NCBI GenBank assembly: GCA_964247055.1
Contig: OZ176051.1
Coordinates: 1,116,001 to 1,180,000, forward strand
Origin: Paragordius varius
Taxonomy: Eukaryota; Nematomorpha
Reading direction: 5' to 3'
Length of the DNA stretch: 64,000 nt
How positions within the stretch are numbered: position 1 is the stretch's first letter; every line of letters begins with the position of its first letter. The position numbers and the translations under genes were made by a program. This document shows positions 48,201 through 60,684 of this stretch, one piece after another. The notes under the pieces were generated by a model, which ran no database searches, was not told the DNA's origin, and saw only the letters and a list, made by a program, of their open reading frames with translations.

Positions 48201-50168
48201 TTCACAACCACAAAAGCAAAATTACGCATTATATACGAGTTGACAGTCCAATACTTTTTTTAGTTTAAGTATGATCATCATTTCCATCGTTTTATATAAA
48301 TCAAAATATTTAAATTTTTTATTACCTTGTAATAACAAAACAAAAGAAATTATTGTCAAAAAACTCAAAATTTGCGCATAAAATGAAGAGTAAAATGTTT
48401 ATACGTGTGTGATTTATAGGTGTGGAGATACCTTTTTTTTCATCTTTTAAACATTTTATTATATTCTTTTGTGGTTTTGCTTAATGATAATAATAAGACA
48501 TAAGTAAGATGTAATTTTTGTTATGTCATAATATATATAAATCTAATAATTCGAAACTTATTTGAATAAATGGCATATAAATCATCTTTACCAAACAACA
48601 TAATAATAATATTAAACTCTTGTTAAAAATGTAAAAATTTTGCAATTTTTTTGTGTTCCCTTTTGTCTTTTAAAATAAAATATCAAATAACATTAGAATT
48701 TTTCAATTATTACACTACAATACATTGTAATGATGTAAAAAATTAACATAACCTTAAACATGTCGAGTTATCATTTTCAAAACAACCTATGTATCTTCAT
48801 AACTATCAATTTTTTTTGATACAAAAAGTATTTTATATTTTACTACTTGTTATATATGTAACTTAATAAAAAATGCGTAATTTATTTCATATTCATTAAT
48901 AATGTTGATGATAAGGTTGAATACGCGATAAGACACTAATAATAATATTACACTGTTTTCACATCATTTTCAGTTTTAATCGTAAAAAGACACGTTAAAC
49001 AGGTTAAGTATATTTGTTAAGACTTAAAATATGGTAAATTATTTAACTTTCAAAAAGATTTTCGTATCAGAGAGACACTTAACCTTATATTATATAAATG
49101 TTCTAATTCTAAGGGTAAAGTCAAATCTTAATCCAATATTTACAATAAAAAACTTGAATTATGGTGGTGAGGATTAGCGTGATTTATTGAATTTTTAAAA
49201 CATAAAAAAGAGAAAAAATGATTCACGTTTGTGAGAAAATTATCCGTAAAAAGTATTTTTATTAACAAAGTTGTTGTTAAATGAAAGATGCCAACATTGT
49301 CAAATATGTCATCGATAATTTAATCCCAGTTAATTTGTGCCATAATTTATGTATATAAGATGAAAATAGACAGCTAGTTAAAAAAAAAGAGTTTTAGAGA
49401 TTAATATTTTTTGGAAAATACTTTTTATTCTGCAAATCAAGCCAGCTACTTTTTTAGCAAATTAATGTTGAAAATAGTTGGTATATCATCTTTTCCATTT
49501 ATACCAATTTTTAGCCTTTTCTTTGGAATATTTTGTGGTACGGAACATTTTTTTAATTCATAACCGACTCAATCAAGTGTAATAGCCTAGTAGTTTGACA
49601 CATGTCATAACTAACAGCACAGAAATTGCTAATATGGTGAAAGTTTTTGCCTTAATATATGTACGGTCAACTGTTCCAAACAACTTAGTTAATAAAGGGG
49701 AAAATGGAAAAAATATTGTTTGCCTTTGCCAATTTTTTTTTTCATATACAAATAATTTAGTCCATTTCACCACCAACTGATTAATTACGCGTCAGTGATT
49801 TTTTCCATTTTTTATAGCATTTAAATACAGTAGTTTGTTTGGCATTGTACAGAGTGCACTACCATAAAAAATATATTTTACAAATATTGATTATAATTAA
49901 CAATTAGGGTATAAATACGTAGGAAAGTACTCTACATTATTCATTTATATTAATAATTGAAAATTTAGCTTAACTTAAATAAAACAATTATTTTAAGTCG
50001 ATTTGCAATGGCTACCATAAGTTGAACTACACCGAGTTATACCAAAAAACCAAATATTTTGTTAATAGTTTTTGCCCGCCTAACATTTCAAGTTTTCCCA
50101 ATTAAATAATTAATTAGGAATCGGAGGACTAATTATTTCATTATCAATATAACAAATGTATTCATATG
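42263..50168. other. Gene-poor 7.9-kb AT-rich region
   Basis: No conserved exon, RNA gene or clear repeat was found on either strand. ORFs here are under 75 codons and have AT-driven composition. Short AT microsatellites occur (for example near 42410, 43195 and 45093). As the upstream flank of the Asn-rich gene, it may hold its regulatory DNA. Confidence 0.5.
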
Positions 50169-53100
50169 TTACCAGTTTAACTAAAAGATGTGAAAGAAAA
50201 GAATGCAGACGATTTATTTTATACATACCCCATTTTGTTTATTTATCTAACATAAAACTATAAATATGATATCACTCTTTCTAGCGGTCATATCCGTAAA
50301 CTATTTCGCCATAGAACCCTGTATCTCGCGTTTAGGTTCAGTTTTGCCATGTCCTTCTTAACTGTATCTATCTATCGCGTTTTAGGGCGCCCTTTCCTCT
50401 TGCCTTTCCCAATATAATCATCAATCTTTTTACCAATGTAATTATTATCTCTTCTTTCAACATGTCCAAACCATCTTAAACGATTTACCATGATCTTTTG
50501 CGTTACCAGTTTAATTTCCGTACTTCCCCTTATGTAGACATTCCTCACCTTGTCATTCCTCGTTACACCGCACATCAATCTAAGCATTCTCATTTCAGTA
50601 ACTTCAAAGTAGCTCTCTCCTGATTTCTTTATTGCCCATGCGGCTATACAACAGCACTTTAAATCTTACCCTTTACTCTTAGGTCGATATTTTTATTGCA
50701 CAAAACATTTGAGATCTTTTTATAATTTGCCCAACTATTTCGAATTCTTAGATAAATATCCTGCATTAAAGAACCATCTGCTGCTAAAATAGCTCCTAAA
50801 TATTTGCATTCCTCCTGACCTTTTAATACCCACCCTTCTTCGGAATCCATTTCTCTTTTTTTCCCACTAAAACTTATAAGTTCCGATTTCGTTTTATTAA
50901 CTTTTAATCCGCATCGTCGTAACACATCAATCCATTTACCCACCAATTCTTTCAAGTCATGCAACTCGTCGGACAGCACTATTAGTCTGCATAAAGAAAA
51001 TACCAGTTACCATGTTGCCCTACTTCTTTTGAAATTTTACCCATGCATATTATAAATAGTAACGGGCTGATTGCTGACCCCTGATAGACCCCTTGGCTTA
51101 TTTCGATAGGATCCTACTCCCTGGTGTGTTTTTATTTTGGTTTGGTGTGAATCGTACATGCTTTTTATGTAACTTTCAGGAACGTTTTTTCGTCTCAAGC
51201 TCCACCATATGATACTCCGTGGTATTCTGTCAAACGCCTTTTAAATATCAATTAAAATACCATGCGACTCCTTGTTCGTTTCTATATGATTCCCGATTAG
51301 CCTTATTACTGCGTGAATCGGATCAATGGTGGACTTTCCTGTAATAAAACAAAATTGATTACCCTCTATACTAACCATTTTTCTTATTCGTTTCTCTAGT
51401 ACTCTCTCAAATAACTTCATTGTATGCGACATCAATCTTATCCCTCTGTAATTATTACAATCGTTAATATCTCCTTTACCCTTGAAAATGGGAACAGTGA
51501 AACTCTCCTTCCATTCGGTTGGTATCATACCTGTGGTAACTATATTATTAAAAATATCCGTCAAAAATTCAATACCTTTCTCTGACATTATTTTCCAACA
51601 GTTTATGTTAATATCGTATGGACCTGCAGCCTTATGTATAGACATCTCTTCTAAGCTTGGACTTCTTCTTTTGTTATACTTTCAATATGCGCATATATAT
51701 AATCTGGTGTTTCGGGTAAATTTGTTCCACCGACGCCCAATTCAAGGTCCAGGAAATATTTTTTCCACTTTTCAATATTTTCGCTTCCTCAACGAGTAAT
51801 TTGTAGCGGTCGCGTAAGGGGGCGAGTCCAGCTTTCTTCTGTGTCATTGTCGAGCAATTTCAAAAACTTTGTTTAGACCTTGCTTACTGTTTAACTCCTC
51901 ATATAATGATGCAGTTTTTCCTTTTTTGATCAATCTTACAAGCCTTTTAAGTTCCTTATTAATCCATTTATATATTTTCTTGTATTCTGCATGGTAGGTA
52001 AACCTACACATTTTAAAAGCTTTACTTTTCTCTCGCGATTTCAGAATTATTTTTTCGTCTTTCAGCCATGTCTCTCTATAAACCTGATGCCTCCTTTCGT
52101 TCCGCACACCTTAACTCCCGCCTCTCTTATTTTTTTGCCACCTGAGACCAAATACTTTCTGGATCGCTGTTCCTGTCTAGCATGTCTACCGTTTCTGCAA
52201 ATCTTTCTTTACTGTTTCTTAAGGAATCACATTTAATTACCTTCGGCGCTATAAACTTAGGCTTTTTAGCATTTATTGGTATATCTGTCATATATTTACA
52301 CATAATTAAATTATGTTGTGTGCTAATCTGCAGGTTAGGTATGATTTTGCAGTCTACAACAAACTTTAAATACTTTCGTGGTACCAGAATATAATCGATT
52401 TGTGACTTCTTATTTCCACTTTCGTAGGTAATAAAATGGCTACCCCTTTTAGTAAAAAAGGTATTCGTTATAGCAAAGTTATAAGATGGAGCGAATCTTA
52501 ATAAACTAGCCCCTTCTTCATTACCCCGTAGCCTTTTCCGCCATGCCAAGGCTCAAAACGTCTCCTATTTTGTCCCACGTGCCCATTGAAATCATCACAA
52601 AATATGATTTCCCTGTCTTTCGTTAATGAAGTCATTTCTTCTAACAAATCATAAAATTTATCTTTCTCCGGTTTAGTTAACCCTATCTGGGGGACATAAA
52701 CGCTAAAGATAGTAAAAACCCTCCTATTTAACAATAGGTCGACACTTATAATTCTACTGTCAGCAAGCCTAACCTCAATAAACACATATGATATGATTTA
52801 ACCAAAAACTAGTGTTATACTTTTAGCATTTATAATCATGTCAATTTTGTGCCTGAAATAAATACCATTTGAGGCGCGCCTTGTCATCAGTAGAACAAAG
52901 CTTTTATCGTTGCAAAAACATATGTGAACATGCACTGTGGATCAACAAATGCAACATTTTCGAATATCAAAAGTTATGATTTCATATAAAAGAGTGGGGG
53001 TGAGATCTGGTAAAAGGCACAACTTCAAAGACGATCAATTGCATGAGTTATTGGATGATAACTCAACTCAAAAAACAATTGGCAGATGCTTACATTACAA

Positions 53101-53690
53101 AAAACAATGAATACATGTCTACTAACAATAGTTGAGCTCAATAAATTGTGGATTTTTACGCAATTCGAATGAACGTGAATTGGAAATTGCTAGGACTTGT
53201 AAAATCCTGCTTCAACGTCTTTTGGGTCGAATAAACGGAGGAGAAGTGGTTTTATTTAGTTTATTCAAAACGGAAAAAAACTATGATTTTACCTTACCAA
53301 GCCGGTCCATCAATGTCAAATCGCTTCGGCAAGAAAACCATGCTGTGTCTAATGGGTGGGGCCATAGCGAGAACTTTTTAAGTCCCGTGAAATAGTTAAT
53401 TTATAACTAATACTTAAATAAAACCATGCATTAATCAAAAAACATTAGGAATAAGCGAACATGACAAAGTAATTACATGACATTGCTTGGTCTCACACAA
53501 CAAAACCAGTCAACAAAATCGCTTCGATAGAATTTTTTTCCGCACCCACTGACTATCCTGACACCTGGTGCCATCTGATTTATATAAATTTATCAGTGGG
53601 GCAAACTCTGGCAGAGCAGCGCTTTAATTATTTAGACGTTGAATAGCTTAACAAATTGTTTTCCACATCATTTATAAGGTTTTAATTTAA
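50169..53690 (+). mobile_element. Mariner remnant, copy M2, split by a LINE
   Basis: The 5' end (50169-50263) aligns with the 5' regions of M1 and M3 (TTACCAGTTTAACTAAAAGA, GCAGACGATT and ATACATACCC blocks). After the LINE, mariner sequence resumes at about 52795 with CCAAAAACTAGTGT, shared with M3. The transposase remnant includes HELLDDNSTQ, SNERELEIARTCKILLQR, SLRQENHAV and an AEQRF-like segment near 53610. Broken by several stops; the right end is not clear. Confidence 0.78.
50273..52785 (-). mobile_element. LINE (LINE-2 of this window) inside mariner M2
   Basis: Flanked by the 9-bp target duplication ATATGATAT (50264-50272 and 52786-52794). Minus-strand pieces in order: part of an apurinic-type endonuclease (VYVPQIGLTKPEKDKFYDLL, FCDDFNGHVG, SQIDYILVPRKYL), then reverse transcriptase (KAAGPYDININCWKIM, IFKGKGDINDCNNYRGIRL, ITGKSTIDPIHAVIRL), thumb (GWVLKGQEECKYLGAIL) and a C-terminal RLRWFGHVERRD...GKRKGRPKTR tail. 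The YADD box near 50990 has lost bases. The endonuclease start is missing, so the copy is 5'-truncated, with several frameshifts. RTE/CR1-like. Confidence 0.9.
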
Positions 53691-54023
53691 TAATAACCTC
53701 AAAGCGTTATTTTTTTTAAAAAATCATGCCATAAATACTTTAAGTGTTTTACCGTTATCGCCATCTCCAATTATAATATTGCTTACACGCATGTCCAAGA
53801 AATTATAACCGTGTTTCGTCAAAGAAAATAAATTTTGAGGTGTCCGATTTCGTCACTAAACGTAACGTAATCTATCAAATAAAATATCGGCTTTATATAT
53901 GGGTATATATGACAAAAAATGCAAGTAAGAAACCGTTTTGGATAACCGAATTTTAAAATTAATTTTAACGATTGAATTGTAATACACACAATTTAAAGTC
54001 TATTTTTTTCTTTTTTATTAAAG
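53691..54023. other. Spacer, nothing recognised
   Basis: AT-rich DNA between mariner M2 and a hAT MITE; it may include the decayed M2 right end. Confidence 0.35.
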
Positions 54024-54192
54024 CAGGGGTGTTCAACACACATGTCTTCGAGGACTGCTTTAATAATTGTTGTTTTATTTATTTTGAGCATTTATCATGA
54101 TATATCCTCTAAATAATGATATTTTTTTTATAATTTTTTAACATTTTTTAGACCACTTTTGCGAACTGAACAAAGCGTTTTGGACAACCCTG
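54024..54192. repeat. hAT-type MITE (169 bp)
   Basis: The left end CAGGGGTGTTCAA and the reverse complement of the right end (CAGGGTTGTCCAAAACGC) match the hAT terminal consensus and resemble the ends of the 2.7-kb hAT at 22594. No ORF. The 8-bp flanks do not match, so the copy is old or rearranged. Confidence 0.6.
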
Positions 54193-54199
54193 GGTAAGG

Positions 54200-54302
54200 A
54201 CTTAAATTGTATCAATTGAGCTTTAACACTCGCCTTCTAAAGGTTAACAGTGATCATGGAAAATTTCACTGTTCAGAGGTTCGAACTCTGCCATCCACGC
54301 AT
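54200..54302 (+). tRNA. tRNA-like sequence with a long variable arm (probably not functional)
   Basis: A perfect T arm, CAGAG-GTTCGAA-CTCTG (54273-54289), contains an intact Pol III B box (GGTTCGAACTC). Just before it, AACAGTGA and TCACTGTT form an 8-bp stem like the variable arm of a class II (Ser/Leu) tRNA. Upstream, CCTTCTAAAGG could be an anticodon hairpin. The 3' strand of an acceptor stem (CCATCCA) finds no partner upstream, so this is a decayed tRNA or the head of a tRNA-derived SINE. Confidence 0.35.
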
Positions 54303-55252
54303 ACTATGTAAGAATCCTGCACCTATTTACTATATCTATCAAGCCGTCACTTTGATATAATACCATTAAATTGATAAATTGCCAATATTTATTAAAGCAG
54401 CACATTTAGGCTTTAATTTGAAGTGTTTCTTTTTATAAATAGCGATGCATGATGGGGCACAACTAGAAGAACATGTAAATATCATTATTTAACCTGACAA
54501 CGACTAATGATGCGCATATAAACAGATTTTTATGGCGCATTTACCAGCGTTGTGGTAGGTCATTACCAGTTACTAAAGGTGTACATCAGCGAAAATTACA
54601 TAACCGATTAATTTGATAGCGAATATTTCATTCATTGCAAATTAAACAACAAATACACACAAGTTAAGTCCGCCAAAAACTAGTGTCCTAATTTATCGTT
54701 ATCAGTATTCAGGTGGAATTTTATGACGGAAAACATTTGCGACACGCATTGATATTGTTATATCAAAAAAGACTGTTGAAAGCAGCAGAAACTTATGGTG
54801 AATAAAACATGTGAGAAATGGTTTGGAAAATTTAGAGTATTGGATTAAATATGACAGAAAGTGACGCTGTGGTAGACGACATAACACAAAAACTAAACGG
54901 TAATTGGCGGAGGCATTACATGTGCCGCAAAAAGTTAGAGGAGTCTACGAGCAATGGAAAGACCAATCTTGGCAAAGGGTCCAACACAATTTGAATGAAC
55001 GTCAAATCTAATATCTCAAAGTAACTTGTGAAATCCCTTCAATTTTATAAAAGGATATCATTTTGTCGAATCGGGACGGATGATGAAAAGAAACTTTAAA
55101 TATAAAGCGAAAAAATGTAGCTTTCACCTTGTTGAGCCGCGCTATCAGCAACTAGGCAATGCTCTGTGCTTGGTATATTGGAGCTTTTAGAGCCACAAAC
55201 CATTAATAGTCAACGCTATTGCCAACAAATACTTAATTAAAGCTATTTATTA

Positions 55253-58200
55253 CAGTCATGCATCCTCTATTTTATCAAAAATTTATTTTTTTGTTAAATG
55301 GGTATAAATACTTGTCAAAGAATGAAAAAAAGAGCTCTATGGTATTAACAATATCATATTCATAAAAAAGTAAAAGAAGTGTGGGGAAAGTGCGTCGAAA
55401 ATCTTATATGGTATGTATTCACCTTTATACGCTATTGTTATTTGTTTCTCTCTTCTGCTTGTTCGATTTTGATTTTGAGAAAATCTAGGTGTTCTTGAAT
55501 AGTGGTTTGCCAGGTTTTATAGGTCTACCTTTTTTGTTTTTATTATTAGTTGAATAAGACTGTATAAGCTTTTTCCAGTTTGTGTCTTGAGCTCTGGGTT
55601 GTGACCGGTCCAACGCAAACGGTATTTACGGATAGCTGTATTAATTGGTTTAATTTTTAGAGTTTGATAGGGGCAAAATTTGGCTTGGAAATTGTATATG
55701 TTAGGGTTATGTGCGAAAAGAATGGCGTTTAGAATTTTTTGCTCACCCTTTTGCAGTGATAGTAGATTTGATTTAGTCATAGGCCATGTTTCCGTACCAT
55801 ATATTATAGCAGGACGTATAGCCGTGATAAATTTTTTTGCCTTTGAACTGAGTAAAACATACTTATTATTAACTAGTGTGCGCAGACTATGATACTTTTT
55901 CAAGCCGGCTTTGATTCTATGCCATAAGGCCAATTCTATACCACCACCAGCATTTAAAATATCACCTAGGTATGTGAATTTGTCTACAAATTCGAATAAA
56001 GTGAAGGACTCGGACGAGGAAATGCTGGTTATTGTGTTTGTTGTATTGCACGGGGAGCAGATAAAGTTTAATTTTTAATTAAATTTTTAAAGTGGAGCAT
56101 TTTTTCACTTTAAACATTTGTTACACTTTATTGAATTTGACGTTACATTCAATGACACGGGGCAGGGCCATTTTATTGTCTTGGTTTAATCGCACATTTT
56201 AGATGTATTCACTTTTAGACCGAATTTACTTAGGGTATCCTTCAAAATTTAATTTTTCTTTTAATTCCGTTGCTGATGTGGCGCATAATATTAAGTCATC
56301 AGCGTGCAGAAGTTCAAAAGGTAAACCCTTTCGGATGTCTTTTGTAATCCCCTCTATAATTAGGATGATTTTGGTGTAGGCCATTTTCAAGTGGGATGGG
56401 GTTCGTATCACCAACGCTTGTACGGATTACAGTTGAGGTGTTCTTATATAGTGCTTCTATTATTTGTATCATATTTTCCTCTATATCTTGCCTTCTGACC
56501 AAGCAATCAGGTGTTGCGGGACTGAGTCAAAGCCTGATCCATGTCTACAAACGCATAGTGGAGAGGAATCGGTGAGCATTTTGTAATTGGCGGATTATAA
56601 ATATTGCATCTATAGTACCCTTGTTTTTTGAAAATCCAAATTGCATCGAATCTATGCTGCAGTGTCGACGGATTCTGTTGGCTATCAGATTTTCACAGAT
56701 TTTAAAACCATGTTCTAAAATGCGTATGGACGAAAGTTGGAAACGTTAAAACGATTTTGCCCTTATAAATTGGGATTAAGCTTTTCAGCCAATCAGTGGG
56801 TATCATATTATTTCTTGGTATGTAATTCGCAAGATTTTTGATATAATTTGCAAATGAATTATGATCTAGTGCTTTAAATACACTATTTACAATTTCCTAT
56901 AAATCTGGGCATTATTTTTTAAATTCTCAAAACAATATTCTATTTCATCATTTGTAAATGGTTGAAATGAAGAATATGTTGGGTGAGGGTTTGTGTTCCA
57001 TAGGTATTTTTGGTTCATTAAAAATATTAAAAAAGTGGTTATACCATGTGGTTTTTATAACTTCGGCTAATCGTATTGGAATTGTTTCGGTTTTTATATT
57101 ATTATCATGTTTAACCCATCTATATGCAGATGGGAAGATATAGCTTTTTAGTTCTCTGCCCTTTTCTTCACCCATTTTGTCCTTGATTCTCTGATGGCTT
57201 TACGGCAATCTTTCTAGTTTGGATATAATTCATTTTGGCCTCGGCACTTTTTCTTTTTTCCATTTTTGGAAAGCAGATTTATCTTTTTCCTAATTATATC
57301 TATCAGGGATATTGCCACCACCATTTAAATGCTTATTTATTATTAGATTTCATTCTGCCGACATTCCTAGTGATTCAATGCAGCTATATTTAAAAAAATT
57401 CCAAAGGTGTTCCGGAGAGGTTGTTTGTAATTTAAGGGAATTTTTCGTGTCGAGTTGCAATCTATTATGGATATTATTAACGACTAATTTTTTATATATA
57501 AATTTAGGTTTCTTTTGTTTTATGGCTGATTGTGTTGATGAAGATTTATATAATTCAGCAATGAGTTTGTGCTGTACTCCTAAAGCGGGATAGATCTAAT
57601 ATTTTTAATATTGGATTTATCCTCTTGATATTATTATATTGAGCGATTCATACCGGATATATAGGTTAATATAAGTTATTATCATTTTTTTTTTCAAAAA
57701 GGTATTAATGATGGATATAGTATTACTTGCGAAATCTTATAATTTACCATTTTCATTAAAGGCAACCATTCCAAAACGTCCATGTACTGAATGTAAAGAT
57801 TCTTTACCAAAGTGTGAGTTTAAGTGACCCCCGATAAATTTGAAATCATTGTGTGGAATAGCAGTGACTTGTTCATATAAAGCCAACCAAAATAAATCCT
57901 TACAGTGTGAATCACAACCGTGCGGAGATACGGATAAAATATGATAGATTTTTGTGTTAAGTTGAATTTTTAATACTAATAATCTTTCAGATGAAATATC
58001 AATCGATAAGATATTAGGTAGATGGCATTTTTGACATAAACTCCGATACCTGATGAACGGCCATTAGATCCAGACCAGAATAATTTATAATTCAGAATGC
58101 TTTAGGAACCAGAGTTCTTCCATCGAGTTTCTTGAATGCAACAAATTTCGATGTTCTTGGATAACAGTAAAGCTGCTATTCCTAGCTCCTTCTGGTTAAA

Positions 58201-58751
58201 AATGTTATATTCGGAGTGGCCATACGAAAGATATAGTATGGAGTGTGGGATTTGAATGCATCCTTATCATTTGTTATAATTTTGAAATAAAAAGAACAGG
58301 CAAATAGCGATAAAATACTGAAATAAATTATGGAGCAACCGTGTTACGTCGCGTATGCCCTTACTTTCCGGCAAATAGAAAATCTGGAGGAAAGTAAATA
58401 AACGTTTTAAAGAAAGATGGTGGGTTTCAGCTCTTAAAGCGAATGTCTTATATGTGTTAAAGTATAATGAAAAATAAACTAACAAATCCACTTAAAATTG
58501 AAAGAGAGTTGGAAAGGATAATAATTTTTTGTAATTTCAAATTCTTTAAACATTAATTTTGGATGGAAGGGTTAGGTGTTATTGGATTTTCATTATAACA
58601 CATTTTTACCATATTCGAGGCACTTCTCCCACACTTCTTTTACTTTTTTGATGAATATGATATTGTTAATACCATAGAGCTTTTTATTTTTCCATTCTTT
58701 AACAAATATTTATACCCATTTAAAATTAATAAAATAAAAGATACATGACTG
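55253..58751. mobile_element. 3.5-kb TA-flanked unit with ~150-bp inverted repeats, inside mariner M3
   Basis: The ends are CAGTCATGCATC and, inverted, CAGTCATGTATC, with TA on both outer sides (55251-55252 and 58752-58753). The arms of about 150 bp (55253-55405 and 58608-58751) match in inverted orientation, sharing GGGTATAAATA, CTCTATGGTATTAACAATAT and GTAAAAGAAGTGTGGG. The CAGT start and TA duplication fit Tc1-like elements. Its only recognisable cargo is a LINE; no transposase was found. Confidence 0.75.
55440..58235 (-). mobile_element. LINE (LINE-3 of this window) inside the inverted-repeat unit
   Basis: Minus-strand pieces: the 5' part of an endonuclease near 58200-58020 (NIEICCIQETRWKNSGS, FWSGSNGRSSGIGVYVKNA), a linker, RT fingers (near 57175-56950), RT palm (IQIIEALYKNTSTVIRTSVG; LLHADDLILCATSATELKEK at about 56300-56240) and a C-terminal part (55933-55517: KKFITAIRPAIIYGTETWPM, RKYRLRWTGH). 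It is longer than LINE-1 and LINE-2 and keeps both EN and RT, but has many stops and frameshifts. No target duplication of its own was identified. Confidence 0.82.
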
Positions 58752-59126
58752 TAATCAAAAAAGATCGGAATGGTCAGAAGACATAACAAAGTGTTTGGAC
58801 ACATAAAAATGTTCGGTTGCCCTCAACAACACCAGTGGACGCCTTTAAATTACTTCAATGGGAAACTCTCGCTTTTCAAATTCTGGTACGCCATGTAACT
58901 AAAACCTCTTCGCATCAATGGTACACCCGTTCGCGGAGCATCACTTAAATGATTTCGGAGACGTTGAAAAATGGCTTGACAAGTGGCTTGACAAAAAACA
59001 ATGATGTTGCATGGCATTCATATAATACCGAAAGGTGAATGAAATGTTTATTAACCGATGAATGATATTTTTAATATTAAATAATTGATCTCTTAAAAAT
59101 AGGTCTTTGTTAACCAAAAATCGGTA

Positions 59127-59177
59127 AAGACGTTTAATTACATCTGGTATTAATCAAATAATATTTATTATTGAAAT

Positions 59178-59213
<36 letters not shown>

Positions 59214-60361
59214 TAATATGGATGCTGGTTTTAAAAAATGATCTTTTATATGATACTAGCGTAAGGACTTCTGGGGGGGGAGGGGGGGCTATTTGAAAAA
59301 AGGGACAATAATATGATTCACATTTGTGAATTATTTAGGAACATTATTTAATAGCTATGATCTCATAGGAATTTCAAAACGGTGCATTCATACTAATTTA
59401 TTGATTACTTGGGGGAAAAATAAAATCAAAAAATTATTTTTGTGGAGTTTTTTGAAAAAAATGGCATTTTACGGGGGGAGCGGGTAAAAAGAGGGCCAAA
59501 TTAAAAAAGCGAGAAGAATGTTCGGCACAATCGAAAATAACTAAACAAAAATCATATTTGTTGAATGGTCCAACACGTTCTCCGGAAAATTGTCTCAAAG
59601 ACACGATTTTTGTGGACTTCTTTTTTCAAAAAAACCCATTATTCACACGGGGTGGGCCCGAACTGGGGGCCTATTTCAAAAAAGAGCTAAGCTATTGACG
59701 GGGCATTCATTAATAATTATATTTTTTCGATATTTGGATTTGAATGGGTCTACCGGTTTTCCGGTACCAGATCACAAAGCCAGCATTTTCCATTTTAAAA
59801 ATATATAGATTTTTGGCAAAGGTACACATGACTTCGAAGAATAACAGAAAAAAACCAAATAATTTTCCAGCATAATACTTAATTATTGATGTAAATTAAA
59901 CTGACTAAAAAATATTTTGTCAATATAATGAATAAATTGACGCAACTGATAACGCTACTGTTTATTATATATATATATTTATTCTGTTTTAAACCTAATA
60001 TATTCAGTGTTTAGCATTTATTTACAACTTACAGATATAATCTTTATCGATGAAATTGTATCCTAACCTTAATATCCTTATTTTTTAAAAACTGATGGAA
60101 TAAAAAATACTATTTTTAGTATAGGCCGCGTGAGATCATTTACTATTTATACACATTGTGAAAAATAGTAGCTATTCTAAACAACAGTAAAATTTAGATC
60201 CAAAATTCATTAGGGATTAAAAATAAACTATATATGCGAATTTAAATATTTATTTAAAATAAACAAAAATGGTACAAAATAAATTTATTGCCATTTTGTA
60301 GCATATATCATTTCAAAGGATCTAGAACTTTTCTTTTCTAAAAATATTAAAAATTATGTTT
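59127..60361. other. Gene-free stretch with G-rich tandem repeats
   Basis: No gene was seen. It contains an (AT)n run near 59184-59210 and degenerate G-rich repeats at about 59260-59700. The rest is AT-rich. Confidence 0.5.
59260..59700. repeat. Degenerate ~170-bp G-tract repeat
   Basis: Three related blocks. Each pairs a G-rich run (GGGGGGGGAGGGGGGG at 59273-59288, a run near 59475, and GGGGTGGGCCCGAACTGGGG at 59649-59668) with an A-rich TTTGAAAAAA or TTTCAAAAAA motif. The last two are preceded by TTTTTGTGGA, about 168 bp apart. The first block has G-quadruplex potential. It is out of character with the AT-rich surroundings. Confidence 0.55.
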
Positions 60362-60428
60362 TAACCTTCTTTTTCGGAGCGAAAACGGGTTTATTAGCTT
60401 TCGGGAGTTCGTTCATTCCTTTTGGAAC
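60362..60428 (-). other. Possible terminal exon (unassigned)
   Basis: After a possible acceptor (TTTGATTAG) the minus strand reads PKGMNELPKANKPVFAPKKK-VKT and then stops. The lysine/proline-rich composition looks like a real protein tail. A second short stretch (61683-61641, reading SETPKAYRAPKHD then stop, after the acceptor TTTTTACAG) has a similar flavour. I could not link them to each other or to a start. Confidence 0.3.
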
Positions 60429-60478
60429 TAATCAAATAAAAATAAATATGAAGTTTTAAATATCATGAAAGTGTATTA

Positions 60479-60684
60479 TACCATTTTTCAATCAAAAGCA
60501 ACATTATTTATAACAAATGTAACATTTTTCAGTCAAAAGCAACATTTTTTATACCAAATGTAACATTTTTTCAAGCAAACGCTTCAAGTAAAGACAGCAT
60601 TTTTTAATGAAAATGAAAAAATGTGGTTATGGTTAAAAAATGCGTTTGGTTAAAAGAATGATGGTTTTGTCTGAAAAATGGTTT
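60479..60684. repeat. Foldback-type MITE, copy E (divergent)
   Basis: The left end TACCATTTTTCA is mirrored by the right end TGAAAAATGGTTTA. Inside the left half a unit of about 42 bp (TCAAAAGCAACATT ... AAATGTAACATTTTT) is repeated in tandem twice. It has the same design as copies A-D but a different repeat sequence. Confidence 0.5.

Larger units (their letters stand above)
54563..59126 (+). mobile_element. Mariner remnant, copy M3, split by a 3.5-kb insert
   Basis: The left half (54563-55252) has mariner features such as KAAETYGE, a target-like ALLD/TQKLNG stretch and a region ending NSQRYCQQIL. The right half (58752-59126) resumes with IKKDRNG, MVHPFAEHHLNDFGDVEKW and a tail ending AATCGGTAAAG. 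The join across the insert is collinear with M1 and with mariner transposases in general. Several stops and frameshifts in both halves. Confidence 0.78.

Noticed and set aside
54200-54302. A functional tRNA gene
   Set aside because: No 5' acceptor strand and a doubtful anticodon arm; reported only as tRNA-like.
55517-55933. A 138-codon ORF as a host gene
   Set aside because: It is the C-terminal part of LINE-3.
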